A stretch of 64,000 nt of DNA, taken from the NCBI RefSeq assembly GCF_023973825.1, contig NC_090127.1:1970501-2034500 (forward strand), given 5' to 3'. This DNA is from Plasmodium brasilianum (taxonomy: Eukaryota > Apicomplexa > Aconoidasida > Haemosporida > Plasmodiidae). A program made the translations under genes and the position numbers. Of this stretch, positions 23,301 through 34,254 are shown one piece after another (position 1 is the stretch's first letter; the number at the start of each line of letters is the position of its first letter). The notes beneath the pieces were generated by a model. The model was not told the DNA's origin. It made no database searches and was given only the letters and a program-made list of their open reading frames with translations.

Positions 23301-24058
23301 AAGGGAGGGACCATACTTTTTCTTAAGTTGCTTCCCCCAATATTGTTCTCGTCCTCTTCCTCGTCATTCTTACTGCCCTTACTAGCCCTACTGCTCTTAG
23401 TTGCTTTCGTTACTGCTGTAGTTGCAGTTGTACCTGCAGCTGTATCTGTAATTGTTCTGTTTTGTTTTTTACTAGCATCTACCGCTTTTATATTTGCTGC
23501 GTCTGCTTCCTCCGCTTTGTCTATGGCTGCAGTAATTTTTTTTTTATTTTTCAAATGTAATGCTTTGTTATTTGCAGTCCCCTTTCTATTTAAGGCAGTA
23601 CCATTGTTATTATTGGTACTATTGTTATTATTGGTACTATTGTTATTATTGGTACTATTGTTATTATTGGTACTATTGTTATTATTGGTACTATTGTTAT
23701 TATTGGTACTATTGTTATTATTGGTACTATTGTTATTATTGGTACTATTGTTATTATTGTTATCATTGTTATTGTTGTCATTATGCTCATTATTGTTATT
23801 ACGGTCATCATTGGCATTACTAAAAGCCTCCTCTGCATTGGCATCAATACTTATATTTTTTAGTAAAATTCGCCTATGTTTTTTTATCATATATTCTTCA
23901 TGCCTCTTTGCTAATATTAGCTCTCTTTCAAATTCTGGTAAATCTTCAAGATCACTTGTATCATCTTCATTGTTCGATTGGTAATCAGAATTATCTAAAT
24001 CGTTACTGCTATCATCTTTGCTCATTTTGTTTTTATTCAAATAGTGAGCCTTATCCAT
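20321..24058 (-). CDS. RTF1: RTF1-like Paf1-complex subunit (Plus3 domain), probably four exons
   Basis: RTF1 links elongating RNA polymerase II to histone modification. Exon 1 (21676-24058) encodes acidic and Asn-rich N-terminal regions with an ERELILAKRHEEY-type helix (about residue 43). A Plus3-like domain spans about residues 490-690 (PERLIHIYKEEKKIKLDIYKYM, then MIKIVDMFALTEVTHVL). The typical post-Plus3 helices follow (YTEKQIQDLVEMKKKKSF, then a coiled coil ending KKKDILREQLEKAR). I infer three further exons: 21200-21340, 20704-20861 and 20321-20389. Their phases all match (donors AGAA|GTATTT, CTGG|GTACGC, CAG|GTGAGA) and the total is 917 codons. Reading through the first donor would add only about 24 poor residues. 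The added tail holds a 50-residue helical segment resembling PWI-like N-terminal domains of DEAH helicases (DHX8/DHX16) and ends in an acidic DLFGGN. RTF1 identity is solid for exon 1. The tail could instead be a separate small gene. Confidence 0.72.
21420..21550 (-). repeat. 26-bp tandem repeat in RTF1 intron 1
   Basis: About five copies of a 26-bp unit (CATATATACATATTTATAAA followed by TACATA) lie inside the inferred first intron of RTF1 (21341-21675). Confidence 0.8.
23590..23770 (-). repeat. 18-bp coding repeat (Asn/Ser/Thr hexapeptide)
   Basis: About nine copies of an 18-bp unit encode Asn-Asn-Asn-Asn-Ser-Thr in the N-terminal third of RTF1. All six frames stay open across it. Confidence 0.9.
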
Positions 24059-24369
24059 TGTTCGTACGTTCTACATGCCCATGTATGCGAGTTTATATGC
24101 TCAAACGAGTATGCATATATATATTAACAAAAAAGCTGCTGTACTCAGACTTACATATATATTATGTATCTCGTTAATATTATGTTCAAATAGTGATAAA
24201 TTGGTATAAAAAAAATAAAATAAAATAAAATAAAACTGCACGAAAAAAGGGATATTTGTATAGGGGTCAGTTATACATATCATATTTCTTATTGTACTTC
24301 CCCTGCGAACATTTTCTCTTGCAACTTACAGCTAATTAAATTATTGCAAATTCATATGGAGTGCTACAA

Positions 24370-24415
<46 letters not shown>

Positions 24416-24913
24416 CTTTTTCTCCCCTTGAGCTATATGTCATTATTTAATGCTTTTTTTTTTTTTTTTTTACATTACAATATTTCTTGGAAAATACGTG
24501 CAGTGCTTGCTACATATGCATGCACATACATTTATATATATATATATATATATGTATATGTATATATTTATTTATGTATAAGTTTATGTATAAGTTTATG
24601 TAAGCATATATTTATGCTTGCATCGTAATGATGTTAGCACTGTAATTACAATTTATTTCAGAGTGAAACAAGCAGTTGATTTTTATTTAAAACGTGTTAT
24701 CGGAACTGCGCTGTTCTTACGTTACATTTCATCATTAAACAGTAAAAAGAAAAAAAAAAAAAAAAATGAGATAAGAAAAAAAAGAAAAAATTAATACACG
24801 AAATGTAACGGTCATTTAGTAACCCAGTCTGCACTAAATTAGTACGTTCACGGATATGCAGTACTGCACAATATAAAATGCGCTTTTCTTTTTTCTTTTT
24901 TTTTTTTTATAAT

Positions 24914-24950
<37 letters not shown>

Positions 24951-26334
24951 AGGCAAAATATTTAATTAATTAATTTTTTTTTTTTTTTGATGGATTAAAA
25001 AAAAAGAAAGAAATGAGTAAGAAAATATGAGCATGTTCTTTTGGTCTTTTTGTTGTTTATTTTAAAGATCATTCTTTTAAATTTTTTTTTATGCCGGGGT
25101 AAACGTCATAATTAATACACAGCATGACAAAAAAAATTTCAAGACAAAACAACGTAAAAAAAATATTGCAATTTTTTTTAAAATGATTATGTACACATTG
25201 CTATATTTTTTGTTAACTCCCTCCGTAGGAGTGTAACAAAAGGATGAAGTAAATGTGCTTCTGTTCACTGCGTACGCATTAGTATATATATATATATATA
25301 CATATATATGTTGACATATACGCATATTTGTTATATTCACAAATGACAATGTACTTTATTTGTTACTTCTGCTGTATATATATATTTATTGCATTTTCCA
25401 GTAGACAACATTCCATAGAAGGAAAATAAAATTAATTTCTTCCTTTTTTAAGATGATGAATTTATATAATGAGAAGGATGAAGTGTGCATTTTTATAAAA
25501 TATCGTTTTACGTGTTTTCATAAGAACATTTATTATTCCTTATTCGTACCGTTGATATCCTTAATTGTTATAGATTATTAATGCGCTGAATTGCCATTTT
25601 TATATATGATATATTTATATATCACAGGAAGAACTGAATATGTACATGTACATATATGTAAATATTTATACATTTGTACAGGCTTGCATGTCTTCTCTGT
25701 TATTTATTTTTTATTTTTTTATTTTTATAAAAGTAAAACAACCCTACATACAAGCAGTATTACATGAACAGCTACTTAATCGTTGTTTATTGCAGATACG
25801 CTGTTTATGTATATCTAACGACATTCGCGATTTAAAAAAGGGTTAATGTGCTTTTGATTAAGCAGAAATTTGCAGCACAGCACAGAGCGGAAAAGAAACG
25901 AACAAAGAGGAAAGTCTGCACCTTTTAAAAAAAAAAAAAAAGGGAATACATATACATAAAGGTCCCCACACATACACCATGCAAATATGTATATGTATGT
26001 TTTTATGTATACGTGCAGGTACATGTGTGCACATTCCTGCTCATGCTTGTAGACATGATTATCTATTAAAAAAGTTAAGAGGAACAATTTAAGAAAGAAA
26101 ATATAGAAGACTTAAAAAGATGTTGATTAAAATTTTTTATAATTGTTCATTTTTGCCTAAATTATAACCTGTACAGGCAAGATATAATATATGCTCATAT
26201 TTATTATTTTTTTTTTTTTTGTTTTTAATTGTTTGCTATAAGAGAAATGGGAGAAGAAAGGTAGTTCTTTTATTGACAAATTTATTTTTACATGCGTATT
26301 TGTTTACATATGTTTGCATATCTGGATGACACAG

Positions 26335-26365
<31 letters not shown>

Positions 26366-26459
26366 GGCATACACACACATACATGTGTGTAGTATTTTAT
26401 TAGGAATATATATATATATATATATATCACAATTCCCCCTGCTTTTACAAAACAATCCA
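24059..26459. other. Spacer upstream of RTF1 and downstream of VAC14
   Basis: This 2.4-kb region holds the RTF1 promoter/5' UTR and the VAC14 3' UTR. It contains several (TA)n tracts (24373-24412, 24536-24551, 24916-24950, 25284-25300, 26407-26427) and homopolymers at 24461-24471 and 26336-26362. A 42-codon frame starting at 25453 is Phe/Ile-rich and unsupported. Confidence 0.5.
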
Positions 26460-29400
26460 CTAAGCATAATACTTAATTATCCTATTACCCTTTAGGATAA
26501 TTTTAAAAATATTTACAAAATCATTACATTCGTCATTCGTATCGGAAATTAATTTACTGTTTATAGTACCTTCTTTGTAAAACTTTTTCCTTATGTTTTT
26601 TAATAAACAATTATACCTGCTATTCCATTTCTCTTCTTCATTTAATTTTTCTGCATTTGTTTTCTCATTGATGGCATACTCTTTTGTTTGCTCTTCGGTA
26701 ACCATCCTAAAGAGCTCTGTCATCTCGTCCGTTTTTGCATTTTTGTAAAAGGCATTATTCGTCTCGTCTTTTCTTTTACTCCCACTGTGCACGTCCACTT
26801 GGGCTTTTGCTTCCACTGTTTCTGCGTGTACAATTTCTAGGTCTTCCATTTGATACAACCCGATGTGGTTGTGTAAGTCGAAGAAGTTCGAAACTGCTTG
26901 GTTACTTGTTAATATAGAGAGCTGAGATATTTGTAATCTTTTCTGTAAAATATTGTTCGAAGTATTTAATGGTAGCATTAAAGAGAGTATCATTAATGAC
27001 TTAATTAAAAATGGGTAATTCTTTGGATAAATTAAATGAAGTCTTTGTTTTGAAAATACAGGAGATTCAAAAAGAAAAATAAAATTGTCTAACTGATGAA
27101 AGAAATCAGCATCTAAATCTAGTAATGTTAAATAGGAACATAAAAAATAAGCTAACTCATATTTTTGTAACCATAACAAAAAAGATATAGCAGATAAGGG
27201 ATTGTTAAACCATGCTATTAATATTATAGAAAAGAGTGTATAATATTTTTTCAAAAATAAAGTATTTCTTAAGTACTTAGTTTCGTTGGATGTTAGTAAT
27301 ACCCAGTTGAGTACTTGAATGAATTTATTTACAAATAAGAAATTATTTTCATTAATTAGTAAGTAAGATAAATATGCATAAAACTTTTGATTATTTAAAC
27401 AACGAGATATATGTTGTACTATTATTTTTCCTTTATGTACTAACAAATGCTCATCATTTTTAAATAAAAGAATTAAATTAGCACTTATATTTTCATAAAA
27501 ATTAAATTTGTTATCAACCGTTGAACACATTGCTGATAGTACTGTCAGGGTTAGAAGAACAACCTGGTTATCATCATTTTTCAAGCACTTAAATACACAT
27601 ATTATTATTTCATTATAGTAAATTTTAATTTCCTCGCTTTTATATATTAATATTTCTATCAGCCACTGTAAGCACATAATTATGGGATATATGTTTCTCC
27701 TTTCCAGGCTATCTGAAAACATGTTATCATCATCGTGTCCATGGTCGTAGTCATCGTCGTTATGATCATCATTACCATAGTCATCATCATCATATTCAGC
27801 ACCACCATCACCAATCCTGTCTTGGTCTTCCCTCTTGATTAGTTTGTTTATATAATAAGCTTCACATTTCCTGTTATCATTCAAAGAAATTTTTTTTTCC
27901 TTAAGTTCATTCATAAGTTTTTCGTAATTGTACATAAATCTTGAATTGTGCTTCTCTCGCTCTTTGTCATATGCACCCCCAGCTACGGATAATTCTACTG
28001 CCGGTTCTGCAACTCCTGATGCTTCCGATACTACTTCATTTTTCACCCCATTACGTGCAATTGAACTTCTTTCGTCAAATATGTTGTACGATTCGTAGCT
28101 CAACGATTCGCTTGAGTTGTCTTTGTTATTATGCTTCTCATGGTTACTATGCTCCTCCTTCTTGTTATGCTTCTCTTTTTTCTTGTTCACTCGCTCCATA
28201 TCCTTCACAACGTTGTTGATGTGATAAAATTGTTCATTCTTCTGGTCATCCTTTTCAACCACTTCGTTGTTCTTACCCACCTCAATCTTCTCATCCCCAC
28301 AGGTGTAACTGCTACCAGCCATATTGTTTGTATGCTCTATCCCCGTAACATTAATGTGTTTGTTTTTAGTACTTCCACTATTCCACTTTTCGTTGCAACT
28401 ATTCGTGTGGGCGTTCCTATCATGCTCCATACGATTACTCTTGTTTCGAAATTTTTTTTTTCCATTCACGTCATCCTGGTCGTTTCCGCCATTTTCGCCA
28501 TTTTCGCCATTTCCCCCATTTGCACTATGCTTACCATCCACAAAAATTTTTTTACCTTTCCCATAATTTGCAAGCGATTCGGCTATGCAATTTTCAACTG
28601 GATCCTCATCATCGCTGGTAGCATGCAAAGTGCTTTTCCCCTTAACATGATTTTTCATGTATTTTTCATCAGATCTGTGCTGTGAACATACACTTTCCTT
28701 GGTTATATTTTTCTGTTTCTCGTGCCTCCCTATGTTATGGATACCATTATTTTGCATTAAATTACTTTTATTTAACTCCCAATTTTCATTCAAAATTTTT
28801 TTTAAATTATTCTTTTGAGAATAAGAATTGTTTTTTTTCCTGCGCCCCCTATGTGTGTTACTATTTCCTTTGTTGTAACTGCCGTTAATGTCATTACTGC
28901 TATTGTTGTAATTGCCACTATTTTGACTGCATAAATTATAATTGCCGCTATTATAATTGCCGCTATTATAACTGCCGCTCTTTTTATTGCCGCTAATCTT
29001 GATACCGCTATGACTGGCTAATTTTTTCTGGCTGGTGTTCAACACCAGTTCCTGTTTCTCTATTTTCGTATCAATAATGTTACACACTAACACCGTTATT
29101 AAGGGAATGGCATCCAGGATGGCAAATTTAAGATAATTTATTAACAGTTCATTACATTTTCTCGCTGTGTAGTGAATATCAAAACTTACGTCTGACGTGC
29201 AAGAAATAATTTTTTTCAAAAGTTTTGTAATAAAATAATTATTCTTCCTGGTGGACTTAAATATATTATAAAAATGAATATTTAAAATATTGATAAAATG
29301 ATATACACATAATAAACATTTATGTTTAATAATAGCATTTTTATGACCTGAAAAATCCAAAAAAATATGTGCAATATGTCTAAAAAATAACCTGCATTGT

Positions 29401-31049
29401 TCATAATTTAATGTTACAATTTTGTCAATATATAAATCCAAACATTGGTTAGCTTGCTTTTGTATATCTTTATTTTCATCAGATAACATTAAAAAAAGAT
29501 CTTTAACAAAGAAATGGAAATATTCAAATATATTAATTGTTGGAATGTTTTGTAAAAAAAATAACCATGAAATAATTAGTTGACGAACATTTGCATTTTC
29601 GATGCATATTTTATCTTTTAATATATATATTATTTTATATATATTAAAAATATTATTATATGAACAAGTCATATCCTTTAACAAATTATCTAAAAATGCA
29701 CCTCCATTTTTAACATTTGGACAAGAATCAGAAAATATTCTGTACAAGCAATCAAAAATATCTTCAATGTTGTAAAATATTACACCTTTTGATATTTTAC
29801 ATAAATTATATAAACTTTCACACACATAATATCGCACTTTTGAGTCTTGATCATTAATACACGAAATAATAATTTTTAAAATTTCGGAAAAATAATATTT
29901 TATTTTATCATTTAAACTTATCGATATAAATGCTAATGAAATCAACCCACCACACCGTTCAGACGTGCTTACACTCTTAATGAACTTTTCGTCTAAAAAA
30001 TTTATTATTTCTATAATTTTCTTATTTTGGTATTTCTTGTTAAATATATCCGTATGTATTGCGTTTTCATGCAAAATGTTGTTTAACGTTTTTCTTCTGA
30101 CCCCGTAACTGCCCTGATTGTTATGTTCTTCATTGCTGCTATTATTGTTGAGTTCTCCATTGTTACCTATGACATTGCTTCCCATATCCTTAATTCCTAT
30201 ATTATTGATACCGCTACTGTTACTACCACTCAGGCTGAGGCTCTTTTTTTTTTCATTTATTATATCTACATTTGGTATCCTTCTTACATATTTACTGTCA
30301 CTCGCTTTAGTAAATTCCGCGTCAATATCACAATTTTCTTTACACTTATCTAATAATAGTTTTTTAATCAATTCGGATCCTAAAATAATATGATTTTCTT
30401 CATTCATTTCTTTACGTGCAATTACGTTTTCAATTTCTGTAATTTTTTTTTTATTGTCTTCATCAGACTCATCTGAAACGTTCAACTGTTCCGATTTTTC
30501 ATACACAATCATATCGTTCTTTTGAGTAATATCGTTATCCCTTCCTTGTCTTACTGATACTCCAGTTGTAGCACCTGCTGCTGTACCTTCTTCTTGTGGA
30601 CTTTTTCTGTTCGTTTTATTATTCCCCTGGAGCCCTTTTCCCTCTTCTTCTTCCTCAGCTCCATCATTTTTTCCAACTTCACTGTTAACAGAAATCGTAT
30701 CTCTTCCTTTAAAATTTTCGTTATAGTTTTGAAAGTAATATTCATTCTTAATGTCAACATCATGCTTTGAATTTATTTTCGAAATTATGTTAATGTCTTT
30801 TTCCGAGAAATTTTTGGATTCATGTAAGGCACCATCTTCGTTATTCGGATGCTGTAATAAATTATCTACATATTCTTGTTCATCATTTTCTTCATTTATT
30901 AATAATATTTTTATCAATTCAGCTAATTCTTGTGCCCCTTTTTTTCTTTTTTCGTACGTTTTATCTCCTAACAATCTCTGTATATTAATGTTTATAATAT
31001 TTTCCTTGTCTTCATTTTTTTCTAATCCTTTAATTAGATTCAAAAACAT
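26460..31049 (-). CDS. VAC14: VAC14-like scaffold of the PI(3,5)P2 kinase complex
   Basis: VAC14 is a HEAT-repeat scaffold that assembles PIKfyve/Fab1 with the Fig4 phosphatase on endolysosomal membranes. The 1529-residue single-exon product opens with a short helical start (RLLGDKTYEKRKKGAQELAEL, like the 'lndKlYeKRkaAa.EiEkl' of VAC14). At about residues 345-560 it shows the diagnostic HEAT block: ERCGGLISLAFISISL, DQDSKVRYYVCESLYNLCKISKG, CPNVKNGGAFLDNLLKDM and VRQLIISWLFFL. The C-terminal Vac14/Fig4-binding region (about 1265-1375) contains NPLSAISFLLWLQKYELAYFL, FLFESPVFSKQRLHLIYP and KSLMILSLMLPL, matching 'hn.vatlsLClLaqaYehA', 'lESPvFtyLRLqLLeP' and 'yGLLMLLPQ'. The two conserved parts are separated by a roughly 400-residue Asn/Lys/Gly-rich insertion plus a poly-Asp stretch. 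Family size is normally 780-900 residues, so low complexity accounts for the excess. Both termini are recognisable, so the call is secure. Confidence 0.9.
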   Translation of the reverse strand: MFLNLIKGLEKNEDKENIININIQRLLGDKTYEKRKKGAQELAELIKILLINEENDEQEYVDNLLQHPNNEDGALHESKNFSEKDINIISKINSKHDVDIKNEYYFQNYNENFKGRDTISVNSEVGKNDGAEEEEEGKGLQGNNKTNRKSPQEEGTAAGATTGVSVRQGRDNDITQKNDMIVYEKSEQLNVSDESDEDNKKKITEIENVIARKEMNEENHIILGSELIKKLLLDKCKENCDIDAEFTKASDSKYVRRIPNVDIINEKKKSLSLSGSNSSGINNIGIKDMGSNVIGNNGELNNNSSNEEHNNQGSYGVRRKTLNNILHENAIHTDIFNKKYQNKKIIEIINFLDEKFIKSVSTSERCGGLISLAFISISLNDKIKYYFSEILKIIISCINDQDSKVRYYVCESLYNLCKISKGVIFYNIEDIFDCLYRIFSDSCPNVKNGGAFLDNLLKDMTCSYNNIFNIYKIIYILKDKICIENANVRQLIISWLFFLQNIPTINIFEYFHFFVKDLFLMLSDENKDIQKQANQCLDLYIDKIVTLNYEQCRLFFRHIAHIFLDFSGHKNAIIKHKCLLCVYHFINILNIHFYNIFKSTRKNNYFITKLLKKIISCTSDVSFDIHYTARKCNELLINYLKFAILDAIPLITVLVCNIIDTKIEKQELVLNTSQKKLASHSGIKISGNKKSGSYNSGNYNSGNYNLCSQNSGNYNNSSNDINGSYNKGNSNTHRGRRKKNNSYSQKNNLKKILNENWELNKSNLMQNNGIHNIGRHEKQKNITKESVCSQHRSDEKYMKNHVKGKSTLHATSDDEDPVENCIAESLANYGKGKKIFVDGKHSANGGNGENGENGGNDQDDVNGKKKFRNKSNRMEHDRNAHTNSCNEKWNSGSTKNKHINVTGIEHTNNMAGSSYTCGDEKIEVGKNNEVVEKDDQKNEQFYHINNVVKDMERVNKKKEKHNKKEEHSNHEKHNNKDNSSESLSYESYNIFDERSSIARNGVKNEVVSEASGVAEPAVELSVAGGAYDKEREKHNSRFMYNYEKLMNELKEKKISLNDNRKCEAYYINKLIKREDQDRIGDGGAEYDDDDYGNDDHNDDDYDHGHDDDNMFSDSLERRNIYPIIMCLQWLIEILIYKSEEIKIYYNEIIICVFKCLKNDDNQVVLLTLTVLSAMCSTVDNKFNFYENISANLILLFKNDEHLLVHKGKIIVQHISRCLNNQKFYAYLSYLLINENNFLFVNKFIQVLNWVLLTSNETKYLRNTLFLKKYYTLFSIILIAWFNNPLSAISFLLWLQKYELAYFLCSYLTLLDLDADFFHQLDNFIFLFESPVFSKQRLHLIYPKNYPFLIKSLMILSLMLPLNTSNNILQKRLQISQLSILTSNQAVSNFFDLHNHIGLYQMEDLEIVHAETVEAKAQVDVHSGSKRKDETNNAFYKNAKTDEMTELFRMVTEEQTKEYAINEKTNAEKLNEEEKWNSRYNCLLKNIRKKFYKEGTINSKLISDTNDECNDFVNIFKIILKGNRIIKYYA

Positions 31050-31654
31050 GGTTTTGCTCTGTTCATAGCTTGTGGGACTTGTTCCCGTTGAACGATACGA
31101 AAAAATAATATTTATTTATTTTTTTTTTTTTAAACAAATTCTAACAAAAAGGAAAGCAAAATTATCATAAAAAAAGGGAAGTAAACGAGTAGAAAAATTA
31201 TAAAATGTACAAAGAAACAGTATCACTGATATATCTTAAGCCGCAAAAAAAATAGGGCGTATTTTTAACCCCTTATTCGAAAGCTTCACAATAAAGTTCA
31301 TACATATAAATAAATGTATGCGCATATATATATGTATGTGTATATCTATACATGTATGTGTATATCTATACATGTATGCGTATATATATACATGTATGCA
31401 TGTATCTATAAAATGGGTCGTACAAATAGTATTACATTAGCAGGGTAAACTAAATGGCTGACGTAAAAGCCATTCGACAAAAATGATTACACCAGTTCAA
31501 AGGTTGTTAAGCGGAAAAAATGAAGGCAAAAAAGCAGGAAAAATATTAGGAGTAAATGTAATGAGAAGATGTCACACCTATATGCAGTCTATTCCGTTAT
31601 GTTTATAAATATCAAGCTAACAAACTTTTTATACATTAATTATATGTAGCTTAC

Positions 31655-31697
<43 letters not shown>

Positions 31698-31892
31698 AAA
31701 TAGTCCATGCCATCTCACTCTAATAATGTTCAGTGTTAACCATATGGTGAAAGAGAACACACTAAAATGAGATACAATTAATATAGTTAAAATAAATCTG
31801 TTCGCTTAATTCTTTTCTTATTGCACAAGAGGGGGAGTAGTGCATATAAACACTCATATAAATATATATATATGTTTATACGTGTACATTAG

Positions 31893-31988
31893 TATGTATG
31901 TATGTATGTATGTATGTATGTATGTATGTATGTATGTATGTATGTATGTATGTATGTATGTATGTATGTATGTATGTATGTATGTATG

Positions 31989-31990
<2 letters not shown>
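31893..31990. repeat. Tetranucleotide microsatellite (ATGT)n
   Basis: About 24 uninterrupted copies of ATGT flow into a (TA)n tract. It yields a spurious Met-Tyr-Val-Cys frame on one strand and an Ile-His-Thr-Tyr frame on the other. Confidence 0.95.
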
Positions 31991-32019
<29 letters not shown>

Positions 32020-33519
32020 ATATATATATCCCCATCTTGCTGTTTTTGCAATTTTTAAGAAGTATCCTTTTCAGTTACAAAAAGGAGTTCAACATAAAAA
32101 CTTGCTTTAAGTGGTTAATACGAAAAAAAAAAAAAAAAATTAAACAAAATTAGAAAAAAAAGTGAGAAAGAAAAACAAACAAAACATAAAATATAGTAAA
32201 AAAGTAAAAACAAATTATAACGACCATATGTTATGCTTCTCATCTAGATTAATAAAAGCAATAATTGAAAGTAGCGACGAAGCCAGAAGAGCCCAATATG
32301 CGAATAAGTATAACTTGATATATAAAATAAATACATGCATACATAATTGCAAATATGCATACGTACGTACAAATGTACAATATATGCCGTATGTATAATC
32401 TGATATACTAATGTAGCATTCGTTAGCCAACGTATAATCATAACGTACAAATATTTTTAGCACTCGAACTGTTAAAGGGCTAGGAGAGCATCTAGTACAT
32501 GTGAAAAAAAAAAAAAAAAAAAAAATATATAACATAGCAAAACAAAATATAACAAAACAGAATTAAGTATAACACAGAAACCTTTTAAATCACTCTTAGT
32601 AAGTTAAAATGTTTATATAATTGAGAATACAATAGTGCGTGAAAAATTTGTTTTGCAAATTTGTAGTTCGAAAAGTGAAGAGTGCTGTACAAGAAGAGAA
32701 CGTTGACATGTATATGAGTAACTCACGTTTGAAATTTTTTTTGGCCCATATGCATGCTTATACATGTGCATGTATTACCTATATACATACACTGAAGCGT
32801 ACAAGCTCCTAAACTCGTAATTACACTTTTAAAGTCCTTCGGGACACATGCTAACGATTTCAAGCTTTTACTTAATTTTACTTTATTGTATTTTCTTTTC
32901 TCTTATTTATTTATTTTTTTTTTTTTTATTTTTTTTTTTATTTATTTTTTTTATTTATTTTTTTTATTTATTTTTTTTATTTATTTTTTTTATTTATTTT
33001 TTTTATTTACTTTTTTATTTTGTTTATTTTGTTTATTTTTTTATTTATTTATTTATTTTTCTTTCTTCTTTTTTAATACTCTTGTGAAATATTATAATTA
33101 ATGAAAAGCAAAAAAGGACCCTTTTTAGTGTTAGCATAAAAAAGCTTTTACTATTGTGCTAATTAGCAAAACAAAACAGAAGCAAAATTGAAAAGCCTTT
33201 TTTTTTATTTTTGTATTCCTTTTTTAATTTTTTAATCCATTTACTACATTTCATAGGGGCTGCAGAACATACAAAAACAAAAATTAATAGTTTCATGTTA
33301 TCATTGTAAAATTGAGCCAACCATAGCACCTGTGCTAGATTATAAGTAGAGCATGTATGCATATATATGTATGTGCATATATATGTATGTGCATATATAT
33401 GTATGTGCATATATATGTATGTGCATATATATGTATGTGCGTATGTATGTATGTGCGTATGTATGTATGTGTTGTGTTTCATGTGACGTAATAAGTAAGG
33501 CTAATTTTTTAAGTGGAAA

Positions 33520-33533
33520 CCCCCCCCCCCCCC
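33520..33533. repeat. Poly-C tract
   Basis: Fourteen consecutive C residues occur in an otherwise extremely A/T-rich spacer. It is the only long C or G homopolymer I noticed in the window. Confidence 0.95.
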
Positions 33534-34254
33534 GCAAAATTTTGCTGAATTTTAGTTTTTCTTTTTTTTTAAAAATTAAACACGTATTGGGGAAGCTAGT
33601 ATTCAATATACAATTCTTCTACTTGGTCCATTTCTTTTACCTATTTCTCTTCGTCCGCTTCTTCCGCTTCTTCCGCTTCTTCCACTTCTTCCGCTTCTTG
33701 TGCTTCTTCCATTTTTGTTTACTGCACTACTTCGCCTTTTTATTGCCACATCAATTTTAGCTGTAGCATACATATATATATATATGTATATATTTGTATA
33801 TATATAAATATATGTTTACACATATACCAACCCACGATAACATATTATGCAAAACAGAAATCCTCCTTTGGTAAGACAAAAGATCCTACTCATATGTGTA
33901 CATGTGTATAAATGCGTGTACATGTGTGTACATGTGTATAAATGTGTGTATATGGGTGTTCGTGTGTAGAAGGGATTGAGAAACATATTTCTGGATTTTG
34001 TGAAATTGAAACGAATCTGAACGGCACTGAGTGCACCCTGTGTAGAGTGCTTTGAGATGCATGAATACAACACATTTTCAGTCTGAACAGTGCTTGTCGA
34101 TTATGCTAACGTGCGCATTTCCCCCCATTTTACTCCCATTAGCAGTTCTTGACAACGTATTTATGTAGCTCTTTTTTTTTTTTTTTTCCTGTATTTATTC
34201 TTCCCCCCTTTGCAGAAGAAGCAACGAACTTTCGAAGCTGTTAACCTAAACGAG

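Larger units (their letters stand above)
31050..34254. promoter_or_regulatory. Divergent intergenic region (VAC14 / UBA1)
   Basis: This 3.2-kb spacer lies between divergent genes. It contains (TA)n at 31662-31691, a pure tetranucleotide (ATGT)n at 31893-31990 followed by (TA)n, TTTTTTTATT units at 32910-33060, and a 16-bp ATGTATGTGCATATAT repeat at 33355-33475. A 14-base poly-C tract sits at 33520-33533, and CTTCCGCTTCTTC units at 33655-33715. A TTTGCAG acceptor-like site at 34211-34215 suggests a spliced 5' leader for UBA1. No gene recognised. Confidence 0.5.

Noticed and set aside
23328..23984. 218-codon plus-strand frame with Leu-Leu-Val-Leu repeats
   Set aside because: Antisense of the RTF1 Asn/Ser/Thr hexapeptide array; the periodic 18-bp unit keeps all frames open.
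25453..25581. 42-codon plus-strand frame with hydrophobic end
   Set aside because: Too short, A/T-driven composition, no splice partners or family resemblance.
32640..32700. TAGTTCGAAAAGTG segment reminiscent of a tRNA T arm
   Set aside because: No matching acceptor, D or anticodon arms could be folded around it.
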